Origin: Leishmania mexicana MHOM/GT/2001/U1103
Lineage: Eukaryota; Euglenozoa; Kinetoplastea; Trypanosomatida; Trypanosomatidae
Reading direction: 5' to 3'
DNA length: 64,000 nt
Assembly (NCBI RefSeq): GCF_000234665.1
Contig: NC_018335.1
Span: 1,054,001 to 1,118,000 of the forward strand
A program made the translations under genes and the position numbers. Below the pieces are notes generated by a model that searched no databases, had not been told where the DNA came from, and saw nothing but the letters and a program-made list of their open reading frames with translations. Positions 1 to 10,419 of this stretch are shown one piece after another. Within the stretch, counting starts at the first letter, position 1, and the number at the start of each line of letters is the position of its first letter.

Positions 1-2041
1 TCACTGTGATGTAGGGTGCCTTGGCGCCCACACCCATCCTCGACAGAGACAACAAGTAGCGGACGAGCTGGGATGTGTGCACCTCCCCGAGAGTGCTCTG
101 CAGCGGCCCTTGCAGCTGGTCATCGAGCACTCTCATGAGGGCTCGCCGCTCCTCTGCGACAACACGCACAACAGACTCACGCAGGCTAGGTTGGGTCTCT
201 GGCGCACTGCTCAAGCCCGCCGCCGAAGAACAGAGACGGAGCTGCTCCTGCTGCTCTTGTTGGTGACGCATCTGCAAAGCTTGATCGGTATAGTGCGCCA
301 CGACGAGTTCGTTGAGCACGTACACACAGTCCCTTGCCGTGAAGCCGGTGCTGCAGGTCATAATCAACCCACACAAGGCGCGGTGCTTACGCGCCATGTC
401 GGCCAGCGTCAGCGGAGAGCAGCGATGCAGCACATCCCTGGACTTGAGAGCAACTTGACCGTCTTGATCAAAAGGGATGGAAGGCTGCGATGCCGCTCCC
501 TCCGTCAACGCACCGGGCACGTCGGTGGCGCAGGGGGTGTAGACACGCCAGTAGAAAACAGCGGTGGCGACGTTCGCTTGCTCGCGTGAGGACAGCTCTC
601 CCATAAAACGGAGCAACACCGACGCGGACTTCTCGATGGCGCTTGCAAGCGTGGCACACAAGTTCAGAACATGTCCCCGCACCGCGGTGGTCTGTGCCGC
701 CGCTTTTGACTTGTCCCCAGAACCCCAGTCAACGTGCCCTGCGCGTTTTGGCATATCGCTGTCGATGTATGCATCCAGGGCCGCCTCTGGAATCGTGCCG
801 AGTAGCGGCAGCAAACGTGTCCGTGCGTGATGCACGACGGCGGGGTCGTTGCGACCGGCATCGTAGAGAACTGAAGAGAGGCGGTGCAGCAGTCGTGCGT
901 AAAGGCGAACACACAGCGCAGCATGCGCCCACGGTTGACCTCGCACCGAAGTCAGCGAAAGAAGATCTGCGAGCGCGCTGGCGCCACTGGCCAGCTGAGG
1001 CACCGTGAAGTGCTGAACATCGGCATTCACCAGGCCCTGCACAACGGCCAGAAGAAGCGCGTTGTCTGTGAGTCGGAGCGTCGTTAGACGCGTGAGCCAC
1101 GCGCACAGCTGCGAGACAGACAGTGACGGCACGGTAGTAAGTGCGCATGCAAGTAGATCCGGGATAAGAGGATGGCTGGCGTCCAGCAGCATGACCCCAT
1201 CGGCCGCCTCCGGCGGCGTATCGGCTGCTGTCTCAGCATCCTCCCCCGTCGAAACAGCCGCGCCGCGGCTTTTCTCACGGTGGAATGGTATCAATGGCGC
1301 AGAGGATAAGGATGGCGAAGGGGAGGAAGCGTTGTCGCTTGAAGTCGACGGCCGCCGCACCGTCAGCACGTCGACCAGTGAGATGAGCTCCTGCTTGCTG
1401 AAGGTGCTGAGACGGGCCTGCACCACGCGCAAAACATGCTCAAGCGAAAACGTTGCCCATTCAAAGTTGCTCGCGCTCGGCCCACCGCCATGGGCTGCAT
1501 CCCTCGCGGAGGCCGAAGGTGAGGCGGCGGCTTCGACAGTGACTCGCGCCACACCAAGCAGGTCCACCGGCCGCTCCACGACGCTTGCCAGCGCCATCGT
1601 CCGCTCCCGAACCTCTTCTACCAGCCGCGAATTCACGAGCGGCGCGCTGGCGTCACAACCGACGTAGGGCCTCAACTTCAACAGCGCCTCCATGACCAAC
1701 ACAGTTTCAGTGGCGGTGAGCGTGTCGGCCACTTCCACCAGCTCCGCCTGCACGCACTGCACGGTGATTTGCAGATCTTCGTTCAACACAGTGCGAAAGT
1801 CGCAGGTCTCACTGACAGCAGAGGCCAGCGCGTGCAGCACGTTTGCCTGCGAGCGTGCATCAGCGCCGCCGCACAGTTGCCTAACTATAGGGAGCGCGTT
1901 AAGCGCTGGCGAGTTCGAGGACACGTCGAGCAAGTCGAGCTGACGAAGAGCGTGAACCGCCATACCGACCTGATTACTCGACAGCACTCCAGGTGTGCAC
2001 GCGCGGCGGAGAAGCCGGCGCAACTGCACCTGTGCCTGCAT
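1..2041 (-). CDS. Hypothetical alpha-helical-repeat protein, 3' end cut by window edge
   Basis: The reading frame stays open from an ATG at 2041-2039 to the left edge, giving 680 codons with no stop, so the C-terminus lies outside the window. An in-frame TAG seven codons upstream of the ATG fixes the start. A pyrimidine-rich tract with an AG at 2071-2070 gives a plausible 28-nt 5'UTR. The visible protein is rich in Leu and Ala, with amphipathic helices throughout (for example around residues 25-45, 110-125, 300-340 and 480-520), and a Ser/Pro-rich insert near residues 235-260. It looks like an alpha-solenoid. Its basic N-terminus (LRRLLRRACTPG) could be a mitochondrial presequence. I do not recognise the family. 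Solenoid proteins of mitochondrial RNA metabolism (RAP/FASTK-like or ARM/HEAT type) are one possibility, which the missing C-terminus would decide. Confidence 0.85.
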   Translation of the reverse strand, partial: MQAQVQLRRLLRRACTPGVLSSNQVGMAVHALRQLDLLDVSSNSPALNALPIVRQLCGGADARSQANVLHALASAVSETCDFRTVLNEDLQITVQCVQAELVEVADTLTATETVLVMEALLKLRPYVGCDASAPLVNSRLVEEVRERTMALASVVERPVDLLGVARVTVEAAASPSASARDAAHGGGPSASNFEWATFSLEHVLRVVQARLSTFSKQELISLVDVLTVRRPSTSSDNASSPSPSLSSAPLIPFHREKSRGAAVSTGEDAETAADTPPEAADGVMLLDASHPLIPDLLACALTTVPSLSVSQLCAWLTRLTTLRLTDNALLLAVVQGLVNADVQHFTVPQLASGASALADLLSLTSVRGQPWAHAALCVRLYARLLHRLSSVLYDAGRNDPAVVHHARTRLLPLLGTIPEAALDAYIDSDMPKRAGHVDWGSGDKSKAAAQTTAVRGHVLNLCATLASAIEKSASVLLRFMGELSSREQANVATAVFYWRVYTPCATDVPGALTEGAASQPSIPFDQDGQVALKSRDVLHRCSPLTLADMARKHRALCGLIMTCSTGFTARDCVYVLNELVVAHYTDQALQMRHQQEQQEQLRLCSSAAGLSSAPETQPSLRESVVRVVAEERRALMRVLDDQLQGPLQSTLGEVHTSQLVRYLLSLSRMGVGAKAPYITV

Positions 2042-3688
2042 GACAGTGGCGCGCCGGCACTACGCTCTACTGTGTTACGCGCACATGGAGGTGGGGGAAG
2101 ATGGGAGGGGGGCCAAAACAGAAGGTGCCGCGCTCCATCACAGAGACGAGGCGAATGTGAAGCAGAAGGGAGTGGATGAGTAGACAGCGGTGGGCAAGCG
2201 CGCGCCTACACAGAGTAAGCCACAAAGCTGTGTTGTGCGTGTATCAAGGCCCGTCCTCTCGCAGAGCTAACACGAATGCTGGCGACGGCAGGCCCTGTGA
2301 AGCGCGCCACAGTACTGCCGAGATCCCCCAGAAAAAGCAGACCAGCCAGTGCCCTCTCCTGTGACCAAGGGGCTAACACCAACGGGCACCCCCACACCAT
2401 CACCTCCCACAAGCATACACGCATACGCGTTGGCCACGCAAGTGCCACCACGCGGATGCGTGTACCACCTGACCGGGTAAAAAAAAGACTGGACAATGGC
2501 GGGGGGGGGGGGGGAAGCGTGCAGGATAGGCGCAGCCGTTGCTCTCTCCGGAGGAAGAAAAAAAAAACGGGGAGAGATGACCGAATCCGGGCTCCTCCCT
2601 GGTGGACCGCTCCGCATGAGTGCGTTGCAGGCTGTCCGCCCTGCCTTCATGCTCGACCTTGTGTTGTGTTTTGTGTTTTGTTTTTACGTCGCTTTTTTTT
2701 TGTGAAGCACGGAAAGAAGAAACGACCAAACGAAAAGTAAAGAGAGGGAGAGACGCGCAGGTGCGTGCGAGCCGGTGCGGCTGCACGCACCTGCAAGAAC
2801 GGCAACGCCACGGTGAGACGAAAAACGGAGGCAGTGAACACACGCACATACACATACACACAGAGAGAGAAGGTAATGCAGCGCCTCGCGAAGAAGCAGA
2901 GAGCGAGGAGGGAAGATACATGCAAGCAGCTCAAGAGACCCTCTTGATGACGAAGGTCAGCACCACTGCTCTGGCGGTGCAGCGCTAATGCCACGGCTTG
3001 CAGCTCATCACGGAAGCGCCTCTCCCACTCGTCCTTTCTCTTCGAGCTGTCATCCCCCGCTCCCCCTGAAAGAGCGCGTGTGGGCGTGCGCTGAATCGCT
3101 TTCACCTTTCTTTGTCCTTCTCCGTCGCCGGTTGCCGCACTCGAAATTACACGCGCAGACACATCGCGAAAAGACGGTCTGCCGCACCGTATCCCCCGCC
3201 GCCACCACGCCGCGCCCCAGTCGCACACACAACGCGCATGTCAAGGCGCATTGGCAACCGCCTTTCCTTTCTCCTGTTGTTTTTCACCCCACGCACGCGT
3301 GAATGTGCATTTCTCCGCCGAGTCTCCCGGCTCCGCCTGGCTCTACGGCGCGAGAGCAGTCGCACATGCACGCCAAGAGCGGGAGAGACGCACAAAGCCG
3401 CATCACGCTGAGCGCAGAAGAGGGCAACAGAGCACATCCATGAAAAAGGCGAACGCGGATGCGTGTACGACGAGCCGAGTGGGAGGCCACGTCCAGGAGG
3501 AAGCCGGGCGTCCACGAGAGCGCCCATTCGAATGCCCTGTGGCGGCGTGACGTTAGTGTCCTTGTACAGATGGGTTGGGAGGGACAGAAAAGGCATCCGT
3601 GCACCCCTTCGGCACTTTCGAGCCTCCAGATCGGCCGTCCGCCGCTCGCTCCAGAAGCCCCTCTCAGCTTGCTCTGTGCCTCCGCAGC
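2042..3688. other. Intergenic region
   Basis: It holds the 3'UTR of the eL27 gene and the 5' flank of the left-edge gene. There is a 14-G run at 2501-2514, A-rich stretches near 2561-2570 and a (CA)-rich patch near 2840-2862. Short open frames on both strands have low-complexity Arg/Ser/Thr/His composition and no recognisable motif. No gene is supported. Confidence 0.7.
2070..2105 (-). promoter_or_regulatory. Likely trans-splice acceptor of the left-edge gene
   Basis: On the minus strand a C/T-rich tract (about 2105-2085) is followed by CACAG ending at 2070, with the ATG 28 nt further on. This is the standard pyrimidine-tract plus AG layout for spliced-leader addition. Confidence 0.5.
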
Positions 3689-4093
3689 TTAGAAGCGCAG
3701 GCGCTGGAAGAACCACATGCTGCTGCCGGCGTTGTAGCGCGCCTGGAGCACGTGCCTCACCAGCCTCTTCGAGCGCGAGCGCTTCGACGCGTCAGACACG
3801 TTGATCTTGCCGCGCAGCTCCTTCGACATGTCCACGTTGTAGCGGGTGGGCAGGAAGTGCTTGTGGTTCACAACGCGCAGGAACACGCCCACCTGCGAGC
3901 GGCGCGTGATCGTCTGCTTGCTCATCCCGCGCACGACCTTCTTCGGGTACTTCTTGATGCCAGCTAGCAGCGCGCGGCCGTACGGGCGCTCCTTCGTCAC
4001 GACGTCAGAGTTCTGCACGATCACCGCCTTGTGGCCGGCGTAGCGGCCAGCCGTCACAATGACCACCTTACCGGGCTTCAGGAACTTCGTCAT
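3689..4093 (-). CDS. RPL27: 60S ribosomal protein eL27
   Basis: This 134-residue protein is a structural component of the large cytosolic ribosomal subunit. It starts MTKFLKPGKVVIVTAGRYAG, which matches the KOW-type N-terminus of the eL27 family, and it ends with the family signature WFFQRLRF. The central RPYGRALLAGIKKYPKKV segment and PTRYNVD are also characteristic, and the length is the usual one. The frame extends 31 codons further upstream, but a clear acceptor (AG at 4127-4126 after a pyrimidine tract) lies between that upstream ATG and this one, so 4093 is the supported start. The protein is strongly basic, with the Lys/Arg-rich cluster SKRSRSKRLVRH. It is transcribed just after TRAPPC4 and before the left-edge gene, with no functional link evident. 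Confidence 0.97.
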   Translation of the reverse strand: MTKFLKPGKVVIVTAGRYAGHKAVIVQNSDVVTKERPYGRALLAGIKKYPKKVVRGMSKQTITRRSQVGVFLRVVNHKHFLPTRYNVDMSKELRGKINVSDASKRSRSKRLVRHVLQARYNAGSSMWFFQRLRF

Positions 4094-5043
4094 CACGTGC
4101 GGAAGAGGAAGAACGATGCGAAATGCTGAAGAGGGAGTCAAAAGAGGTGCGATGCAGAGCAAACGGGTAGAGAAGCGAGCAGCCATACAGCGGCGCCGTT
4201 GTCAGCGCGGGCGACGTGTGTGTGTGTGTGTGAGAGATAGAGGGAGAAGGTGACGGAAAGGCACACCAGCGCACACACACACACAGTGAGGCAACGAAAA
4301 GCATCGGAAGACATGTTAGACGAGAGGCAGAGAGACGGACAGTGAAGAGGGCACCCCCGAGGAAGGAGAGAGTCGAGAGAAGACACCGCACAGCGCAAGG
4401 TCGACGAAAGCGAAGACGAAAATGCCGCGCAAGACGTTCGTCAGAGAACAGCGGCAGGCCTGAAAGGAGATGGGGGAGGAGGGCGACGTCAGTGAGACCT
4501 TGCTGCCCCCCCACCCCCTCTCTCACCGTAGAGGTGCGTCGAATAGCAAAGATGCGTACTCGCTTCACACGCGTATCACACATCCCCCAGCTCAAGGGTG
4601 GACTGTAGGTTTCCTCGTCTGTACTGTGATTCGTTTCGGAAAGAGATAGCTGCTGCGCCGCAAGCAGCCACGCAAAGACACGCCATCACAAAGGTACACA
4701 TTCCAAGGCGTACGGGAGTGCGACCAGCCGGACCTCAGCTCCACTCCAAGTACGAACGCGCGCAGCGAAGACAGAAAGCCAAAAGAAAAAAGCAGACGCA
4801 CGCCAAGCAGGAACACATCCAACACGTAGTAGCTACAGGGAGGGCACGCAAGGACGGCCCACGGCCAGCTCTGTTGGTCGGGAGTGCCCGCCCGGCAGAC
4901 ATGTGCACGCACGTTGTGCTGCGCTGGGAGAGGGAAGGCAAGACCTGCTCACATCGGACCAACCTGTCGCGGCTCTGCATCCCTCTTCGGCATCACACAC
5001 ACACAAACAAGGCATCAAGCGCTGGTGGCGTGAGGGTGTCTTC
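4094..5043. other. Intergenic region
   Basis: It contains the eL27 5' flank and the TRAPPC4 3'UTR. A (TG)n run lies near 4216-4232 and a (CA)n run near 4270-4287. No further gene is supported. Confidence 0.7.
4126..4147 (-). promoter_or_regulatory. Trans-splice acceptor that fixes the eL27 start
   Basis: On the minus strand CTCTTTTGACTCCCTCTTC is followed by AG at 4127-4126. This leaves a 32-nt 5'UTR before the ATG at 4093 and excludes the in-frame ATG at 4186. Confidence 0.65.
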
Positions 5044-5493
5044 TCACATGCGCTGATACTTGGCCACCGTTGTCCTAATGGCTTCGGTGAACGCAGGGAT
5101 GCGAATGGGCTGGCCAATGCCGGCATCGTCCACGGTATGAAAAGGGTTCTTGGTCGCGAACTCCGCGTACAAGGCGTGGAGCTCCTTAAACAAATTCGTG
5201 CACTCCATCGTGCGGTTGTCGGAGAAGAGCACAAACTTCACCGAGGTCGGGGTCTCGTAGACGTGGATGTTGTGCTCCTCGCACTCGACCAGGGTCATGC
5301 AGGCGCTGTCGAGTGGGTCGGCGTTCGGCGTCAGTTGCTGCGACATGCCACAGGTAGAGAAGAGAACGCTGGACAGGGTCAACTGCATATCCGGGTTAGC
5401 CCCAAGTTCGCCAATGTTTTCAGGGCTCGTGAAGGCCGTCTTGGTGATGAGCTGACCGGACTGATTGATAATCCACAACAGATGCACCACCAT
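5044..5493 (-). CDS. TRAPPC4: TRAPP complex core subunit, TRAPPC4/Trs23 (sybindin-like)
   Basis: This 149-residue longin-fold protein is predicted to belong to the core of TRAPP complexes, which act as exchange factors for Rab1/Ypt1 in ER-Golgi and later Golgi traffic. The N-terminal strand (LLWIINQSGQLITK) resembles the family's VVNKAGGLI segment. The second half carries ETPTSVKFVLFSDNRT, matching the QTLTGIKFV region, and LYAEFATKNPFH, matching YSDFALKNPF. These fit TRAPPC4 better than the related Bet5/TRAPPC1. It is shorter than the roughly 219 residues of human and yeast proteins because the PDZ-like insert between the first strands and the core is absent. The start is the first ATG in frame. 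No membrane segment is present. Confidence 0.9.
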   Translation of the reverse strand: MVVHLLWIINQSGQLITKTAFTSPENIGELGANPDMQLTLSSVLFSTCGMSQQLTPNADPLDSACMTLVECEEHNIHVYETPTSVKFVLFSDNRTMECTNLFKELHALYAEFATKNPFHTVDDAGIGQPIRIPAFTEAIRTTVAKYQRM

Positions 5494-6313
5494 GGCTGCC
5501 GGTGGTCGTAGTGATGCTGCTGACGAGCACTGCTACACCTGAGACGACTACTGCTGCTAATCCTCACCTCGACAGCCAATCATCAGTTCGTCAAGCCCGA
5601 GGTGTAAGATAGCAACAAAGCAGGCAAGACAGTGAAGGAGAGGAATAAGGGATATGTGCAGGCCTCTAAGCGTGAGATGGACGTCCAACAGCGGAGCAGT
5701 GAACAGGAAGTGAGAGGTGTGTGTGGGGGGGGGGGGGGGGACATCGTCCACACACACACACACCTCTATCCCCTCCTCCTTCCGCAGACGCACGTGTGTC
5801 TCGACGTGGGCGCGGGTGGTTTTGGTGAAGAGGAAGACAGGGAGTTCGCCGTGCACCGCCATCCGATTGACAGAACGTTTTACACACACACAAACGAGAG
5901 TGGCGACGTCAGCTTTTCGTCGATGCACACCGTTGCGATACGGCGCTCGCCTGCGTGTGCACCCTTGCCCATGCATATCTTCATATATATATATATATAT
6001 ATCCGTTTTTCCGGTCTTAGTCCCACAGAGGTGGTGGGGCGCACCGTCTCCACCATTAACGGCACGTTACGCGAGGGTAGTGTAAGGAAGACGAAAGAAG
6101 ATGCCGTGAAGAGCGCGCTGCAGGCGGTGCGGTTGCCTCGTCCTCGAAAGTGAACAGCACCAGCAAGCCTCTGCCCTGGACTGCTTCTTGCTACAACTCG
6201 AGAGTAGAGGGAGGGAGAGGGAGTCTGCGCGTCCACGTACTTTGCACACACACACACAGGTGCATCGACACCGGGCAAGCAGGCGGTGGCGCTATGCTAC
6301 ATGCTCTCATGAG
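5494..6313. other. Intergenic region
   Basis: It holds the 5' flank of TRAPPC4 and the 3'UTR of the 6314-9328 gene. Notable low-complexity features are a 16-G run (5725-5740), a (CA)n patch after it, and a (TA)n tract near 5983-6002. No gene is supported. Confidence 0.7.
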
Positions 6314-9300
6314 CTAGTCCCACTGAGGCAGGGGATCGTACGCTAGCAGCCAGTCAGAGCCGTCCCTCGCCTCACTCCATTGCAACTGCGTCTCGAGCGC
6401 TGCCGCATGCGTGGCAACCGTGCCCGCTGCAGCGTCATTGGCGCACCACACAAGCAGCGTCAGCTCACTCGTTCGGTCTGCGTCGCTCTCACTCGCCCAC
6501 TCCTTGCCCGGCTCCACGGTCAGGCAGTGCGACACAACGTCCAGGTACACAAAGCCCTGCGTTGAGCCCCGGGTGGGTACCCACACGTCGCCTTGCGCAA
6601 ACAGCAGGCGACACTCCCCCGCCGCATAGAAGCAGTCCAGCGCTCCTGCGTGGGTGAGAAAGGCAAGGGCGGCAGGGGCAACAGGCACGCCGGCGGGTGT
6701 GCGAACCTTCATCTCCTTCAGGACCGGCGTGGCGTCGGCGTCGCTGGCGCTGCCGCTCTCCGACGGCGTTCGGTCGCACACGGTGAAGGGATGGCGCGCC
6801 TCCCAGCTGTAGAAGAGCATGAGATCAGGGTTTGCTCTGCAGCAGACCTGCAGGACACCGTGCTCGCCGCGGGAAAGCTCCTTCGGCGGTACCATCGTGA
6901 TGAGAGCATCCGAGACGCGCACTGCGGAGAGAAGAGAGTCCAGTCGCGCCTCCACCTCGGAGGCGAGCGCCCCGCCGCCGAGCTCGGTGATCGACGTCGC
7001 CACGTGCGGCAGCAGCACTGTGAACACCTGCGCCGTCGCATGCCGCTTCTCTGTCAGATGCACCAGGTGTGCCTCGCAGAAAGTCTCCGCGTCATCGTGC
7101 CCGCCAAGCAACAGCAAGACGTGCCGCTCGCCGCGCCACTGAGCTTCTGCGGCGATATCCTCGATATATGAGGTGGCCGTATCTTCGCCGCACGCGAGTG
7201 AGCAGCTCGTGGGCAGCGCCTGAGTAAGCAGCGGTGTCAACTCAGCCGCCGCACCACCGGGGCATACAATCACGTAAAACTCGATACCAGCCAGCGTCTT
7301 GGGACGCTGCCCGGCCCGGGATGGAATACCAGTCACAGTCGCCTTGGGCAGAGCAGCACCAACAGCGGCGCCACTATGTGGTTTCACATCCTCGCCGAAG
7401 AGGCCGCACCCCTTGACGGGAGTGTACAGCCCAGCCTTGTGCGCCCGCTCCAGGTGGCGCTGTGCCTCCTGCAGCGCCTCACGCTCTGCCTCCGTCTCCA
7501 CCAGCGCCAGTGCGCGGCTAAAGCTCACCCAGTCGTACGGCTCCTCGGGCTCTGGCGCGTCCTCGACGACATCGCTGGCGGCGCCGCGTGGAGGGGGGCT
7601 GATCGCCAAGGCAGTGTAGATGGTCACACACCGTGGTCCGACGTGATCCGCGTCGGCCGTGGCTGACGTGGGGTAGTAGACGACAGGCGGCAGATAACTG
7701 GGTAGGAAAAAGTTATCGCTGCTCACCTCACAGGCGTCGCAGAGGGCACGCACGGCGCAGTCCATGCACGACTCCTCGGTGCGGCTGTGAGGCGCAAAAG
7801 GAATACGCATGTGTGCGTCCATCGCGTCTCCCACGTTGCGCACCAGCGCACATTTTCGGCCGCGAATCAGCAGCGCACCGTAGTCGTGTGCAATGCGAGA
7901 GGTGTTATAGTGCACCGGAATCTCCTCGATGGAGCTGCCGGCCGTCATGGAGTGCAGCACCTCCGCCTTGGTGAGCGGCCGCGCCTCCTCGGCGCGCAGC
8001 GTTGTGCGGCCCTCATTGTCACGGCTCAGCATACCGGCGACCGCCACCGCAGGTGGCCTCCGCTGCTTCGCTTTCTGGTCAGTGGATGCGGCTCGCGCGT
8101 GCCACGCGGCGAGTGTTGAGTCCGCTGCGACTACCTCCGGCAAGTTCGTCACCTCCACGCAACCGTCCGTCGTCCCGACCAACCCGGCCCCTAGGTCTAG
8201 CACACGCCCCTCCACGATGACGCGCACCGGATCACACCAGTTGGCGAGGCCGTGGAGACCACTCACCAGCATACTGACCGCGCTGTCGCTCACTGCCGCA
8301 TCTGCGCCGTGCTCGTGGCTACCGCCGCAGCCTTCGCTGCCACATCGGTAGCACGACTCCACGTCACCTGCGGAATCACCAGCAGCAGCGTCATCCGCGC
8401 TCTCCTTGAAGTCACTTTCCTTGTCGCTGCTGTCGGCATCTTCGTAGTCATCCTCATTCGCGGCGTCGTCGTAGCCGAGCGTGTCGAGCGGGCTCAGCCG
8501 TGGCAGCTGCTCCACGCTCTTTGTCTGCTTGCTCAGTACGAAGTCGAGTCGATACACCCGCGGTGCCGCATAGCGCTGCTGCACGTCGACCACCGTGCCG
8601 TCCGCCGCCGCAAGCCCCGCCTCGCGCGCGACGGCCGCGAAAAGGGACGGCCCCAAATCTGTGGTGACGCGAAAGGATGAGATGCGGTGATGCACGTCCT
8701 GCAGCGCCGTCAGCCATGCAGACCACCCAGGAACCTCTGCCTGCTCCTTGAGCAGCACGATAACCTCTGGAAGCTGATAACCGCCTACGGCGGGGCGTTT
8801 GATCACGGCGTTCGTCATGGCGGTGAGGGCGCTCAGTGAGGTGGGGCACAAGAGCACGAGTCGCTGCACGAGTCGATCACGGTGGCCCAGCGTCTTCTCG
8901 CCCACAAGCACGTACTTCATCGCAAGGTGTCCCGACACCCCGGCCGCCACCATGGTGGCGTTGTGTGGGTTCAGCCGCGTAATGACGTTGCTGAGCCGCT
9001 TCAGCAGCGGCCCAACAGCGGCGCCGTTGACGTGTTCCTCTTGATCATACGTGGCGATACTGCTAAGATGGGTGGTGTCGGCGACGTAGACGGCGTGCGT
9101 GGTGTTGGGGCGAGCCTGGAACACCACCGTGCTCAGTGGCTCCCACTGAAGGCATGGGTGTTGCGGAGTCGCTGAATTCTTCGACTTGAGGATAATGAGC
9201 GGCTCCTCGGGGGCAAACACAACCTGGTAACCGGGCCGGGTGTTGGCGAAGGCGAACAGACGGACGCTCGCGTCACGGGATGTGCCGACCACGTGCTCCT

Positions 9301-9328
9301 GGTGCTGCTGCTTATCTGCCCGACTCAT
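6314..9328 (-). CDS. Multidomain protein with degenerate Nudix-like and G3E-GTPase (CobW)-like regions
   Basis: The protein has 1004 residues. Residues about 1-270 form a mixed alpha/beta region I cannot place. An acidic linker (about 285-320) leads to a compact Cys/His cluster, CYRCGSEGCGGSHEH (326-340), that could bind zinc. Residues about 483-605 look like a Nudix fold (YGALLIRGRKCALVRN, then RTEESCMDCAVRALCDACEV at the Nudix-box position), but the catalytic REUXEE glutamates are missing. Residues about 681-820 resemble a COG0523/G3E GTPase core in which the P-loop GxxxxGK(S/T) is replaced by PGGAAAEL. Residues about 870-985 resemble the CobW C-terminal domain, with DRTSELTLLVW at the usual DRRQELVF position. 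If so, it is a non-catalytic scaffold or metal-handling protein. The domain calls are inference by eye. The ORF itself is secure, and an acceptor at 9415-9414 gives an 85-nt 5'UTR. Confidence 0.75.
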   Translation of the reverse strand: MSRADKQQHQEHVVGTSRDASVRLFAFANTRPGYQVVFAPEEPLIILKSKNSATPQHPCLQWEPLSTVVFQARPNTTHAVYVADTTHLSSIATYDQEEHVNGAAVGPLLKRLSNVITRLNPHNATMVAAGVSGHLAMKYVLVGEKTLGHRDRLVQRLVLLCPTSLSALTAMTNAVIKRPAVGGYQLPEVIVLLKEQAEVPGWSAWLTALQDVHHRISSFRVTTDLGPSLFAAVAREAGLAAADGTVVDVQQRYAAPRVYRLDFVLSKQTKSVEQLPRLSPLDTLGYDDAANEDDYEDADSSDKESDFKESADDAAAGDSAGDVESCYRCGSEGCGGSHEHGADAAVSDSAVSMLVSGLHGLANWCDPVRVIVEGRVLDLGAGLVGTTDGCVEVTNLPEVVAADSTLAAWHARAASTDQKAKQRRPPAVAVAGMLSRDNEGRTTLRAEEARPLTKAEVLHSMTAGSSIEEIPVHYNTSRIAHDYGALLIRGRKCALVRNVGDAMDAHMRIPFAPHSRTEESCMDCAVRALCDACEVSSDNFFLPSYLPPVVYYPTSATADADHVGPRCVTIYTALAISPPPRGAASDVVEDAPEPEEPYDWVSFSRALALVETEAEREALQEAQRHLERAHKAGLYTPVKGCGLFGEDVKPHSGAAVGAALPKATVTGIPSRAGQRPKTLAGIEFYVIVCPGGAAAELTPLLTQALPTSCSLACGEDTATSYIEDIAAEAQWRGERHVLLLLGGHDDAETFCEAHLVHLTEKRHATAQVFTVLLPHVATSITELGGGALASEVEARLDSLLSAVRVSDALITMVPPKELSRGEHGVLQVCCRANPDLMLFYSWEARHPFTVCDRTPSESGSASDADATPVLKEMKVRTPAGVPVAPAALAFLTHAGALDCFYAAGECRLLFAQGDVWVPTRGSTQGFVYLDVVSHCLTVEPGKEWASESDADRTSELTLLVWCANDAAAGTVATHAAALETQLQWSEARDGSDWLLAYDPLPQWD

Positions 9329-10419
9329 CTTCTAGAAGAGCACACACGGCGAGGGCGGAGTGCGGGAAGGGATACACGCGGCGAGGGTGGAAGACAGGCG
9401 GCGAGACAAACAACTAAAGGAGAGCGCACACGCGTACTGAGTTACAGAGACAGAGGGAGAAGAAAGTAAAGCGCAACGTTGATGGATATCGAAGGCAAAG
9501 ACACGCACATCAGCTCCCGCGCAACGGCGGGGGACACGTCAATCACCCGTCGCCTCGCTCACACGCGTAAAGACGGAAGAAAGAAAAGTGCGCGGCAGGG
9601 CCTCACAAGAGGAGGGTCCGAGGAAAGGAGATGAGAGAGGTGAAAGGTGCGTCCAGGGAGGGGTGGCGCAACCATGCGTGCCTTCTAGCTCAGCAGTAGG
9701 CGGGGAGAGACAAAGCCCAAGCACACACGGCCATCTGAGCTTCCAACGGTGCTAGGTGGTGTGGTGGACAGGAAGAGGAGAGGAAGCCTGTGTTCGCGAT
9801 GGCGCCACCGCTGCGCCAAACTCAGGTGCCTCGAGGCTCACAAGACGAAAGAGCATGTCACCACTTTCGCAAGGGCACCTCACATCGTGCTTGTCTAGCC
9901 TCCCTCATGTGCGGAGGGGATGATGGCGGCTGCTACTGCTGCCTCTTCTGCGGAAATAAGCAAGGGTCCAAGCGCTAGAGAGAGAGGGAGAGGTGCAACG
10001 CAGCATCGCTGATTCCTCGTCCCTCGTCGATGAAGGCAGGGCCTGGAAGGCTGCCTCGACGCTGTCTATCTGCCGTTTCCTTTTGGCTTCGTCGCGTGCG
10101 CGTGTCCATGCAAGTGGCCGAAAAACGAAACGACAAGAGAGATGAAATTGAGGTGCACATCCGGCCATCAAAGACTCGCTCTTGCCCCTCGATACCGCGT
10201 CCTGCGCAACGCAGCTGGAGAGCACACACGCACACAAACACACACACACGCAGGCCGTGCCAATCACAAGACGTGTAGGAGTGACAATACAAGTGGGAGA
10301 AGCCGACGGCGACGCCCCGTCGCCCTTATCGACCTCTGCACCTTCACCACACGCACTGCAGGTGACAGATACGGCTGCGCTACGCTAAGCGCACAATCAG
10401 TGCCGCCGCTCTTTATAGC
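9329..10419. other. Intergenic region
   Basis: It contains the 5' flank of the 6314-9328 gene, including a likely acceptor CTCTCCTTTAG ending at 9414 on the minus strand, and the ACR2 3'UTR. A (CA)n patch lies near 10226-10253. No gene is supported. Confidence 0.65.
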
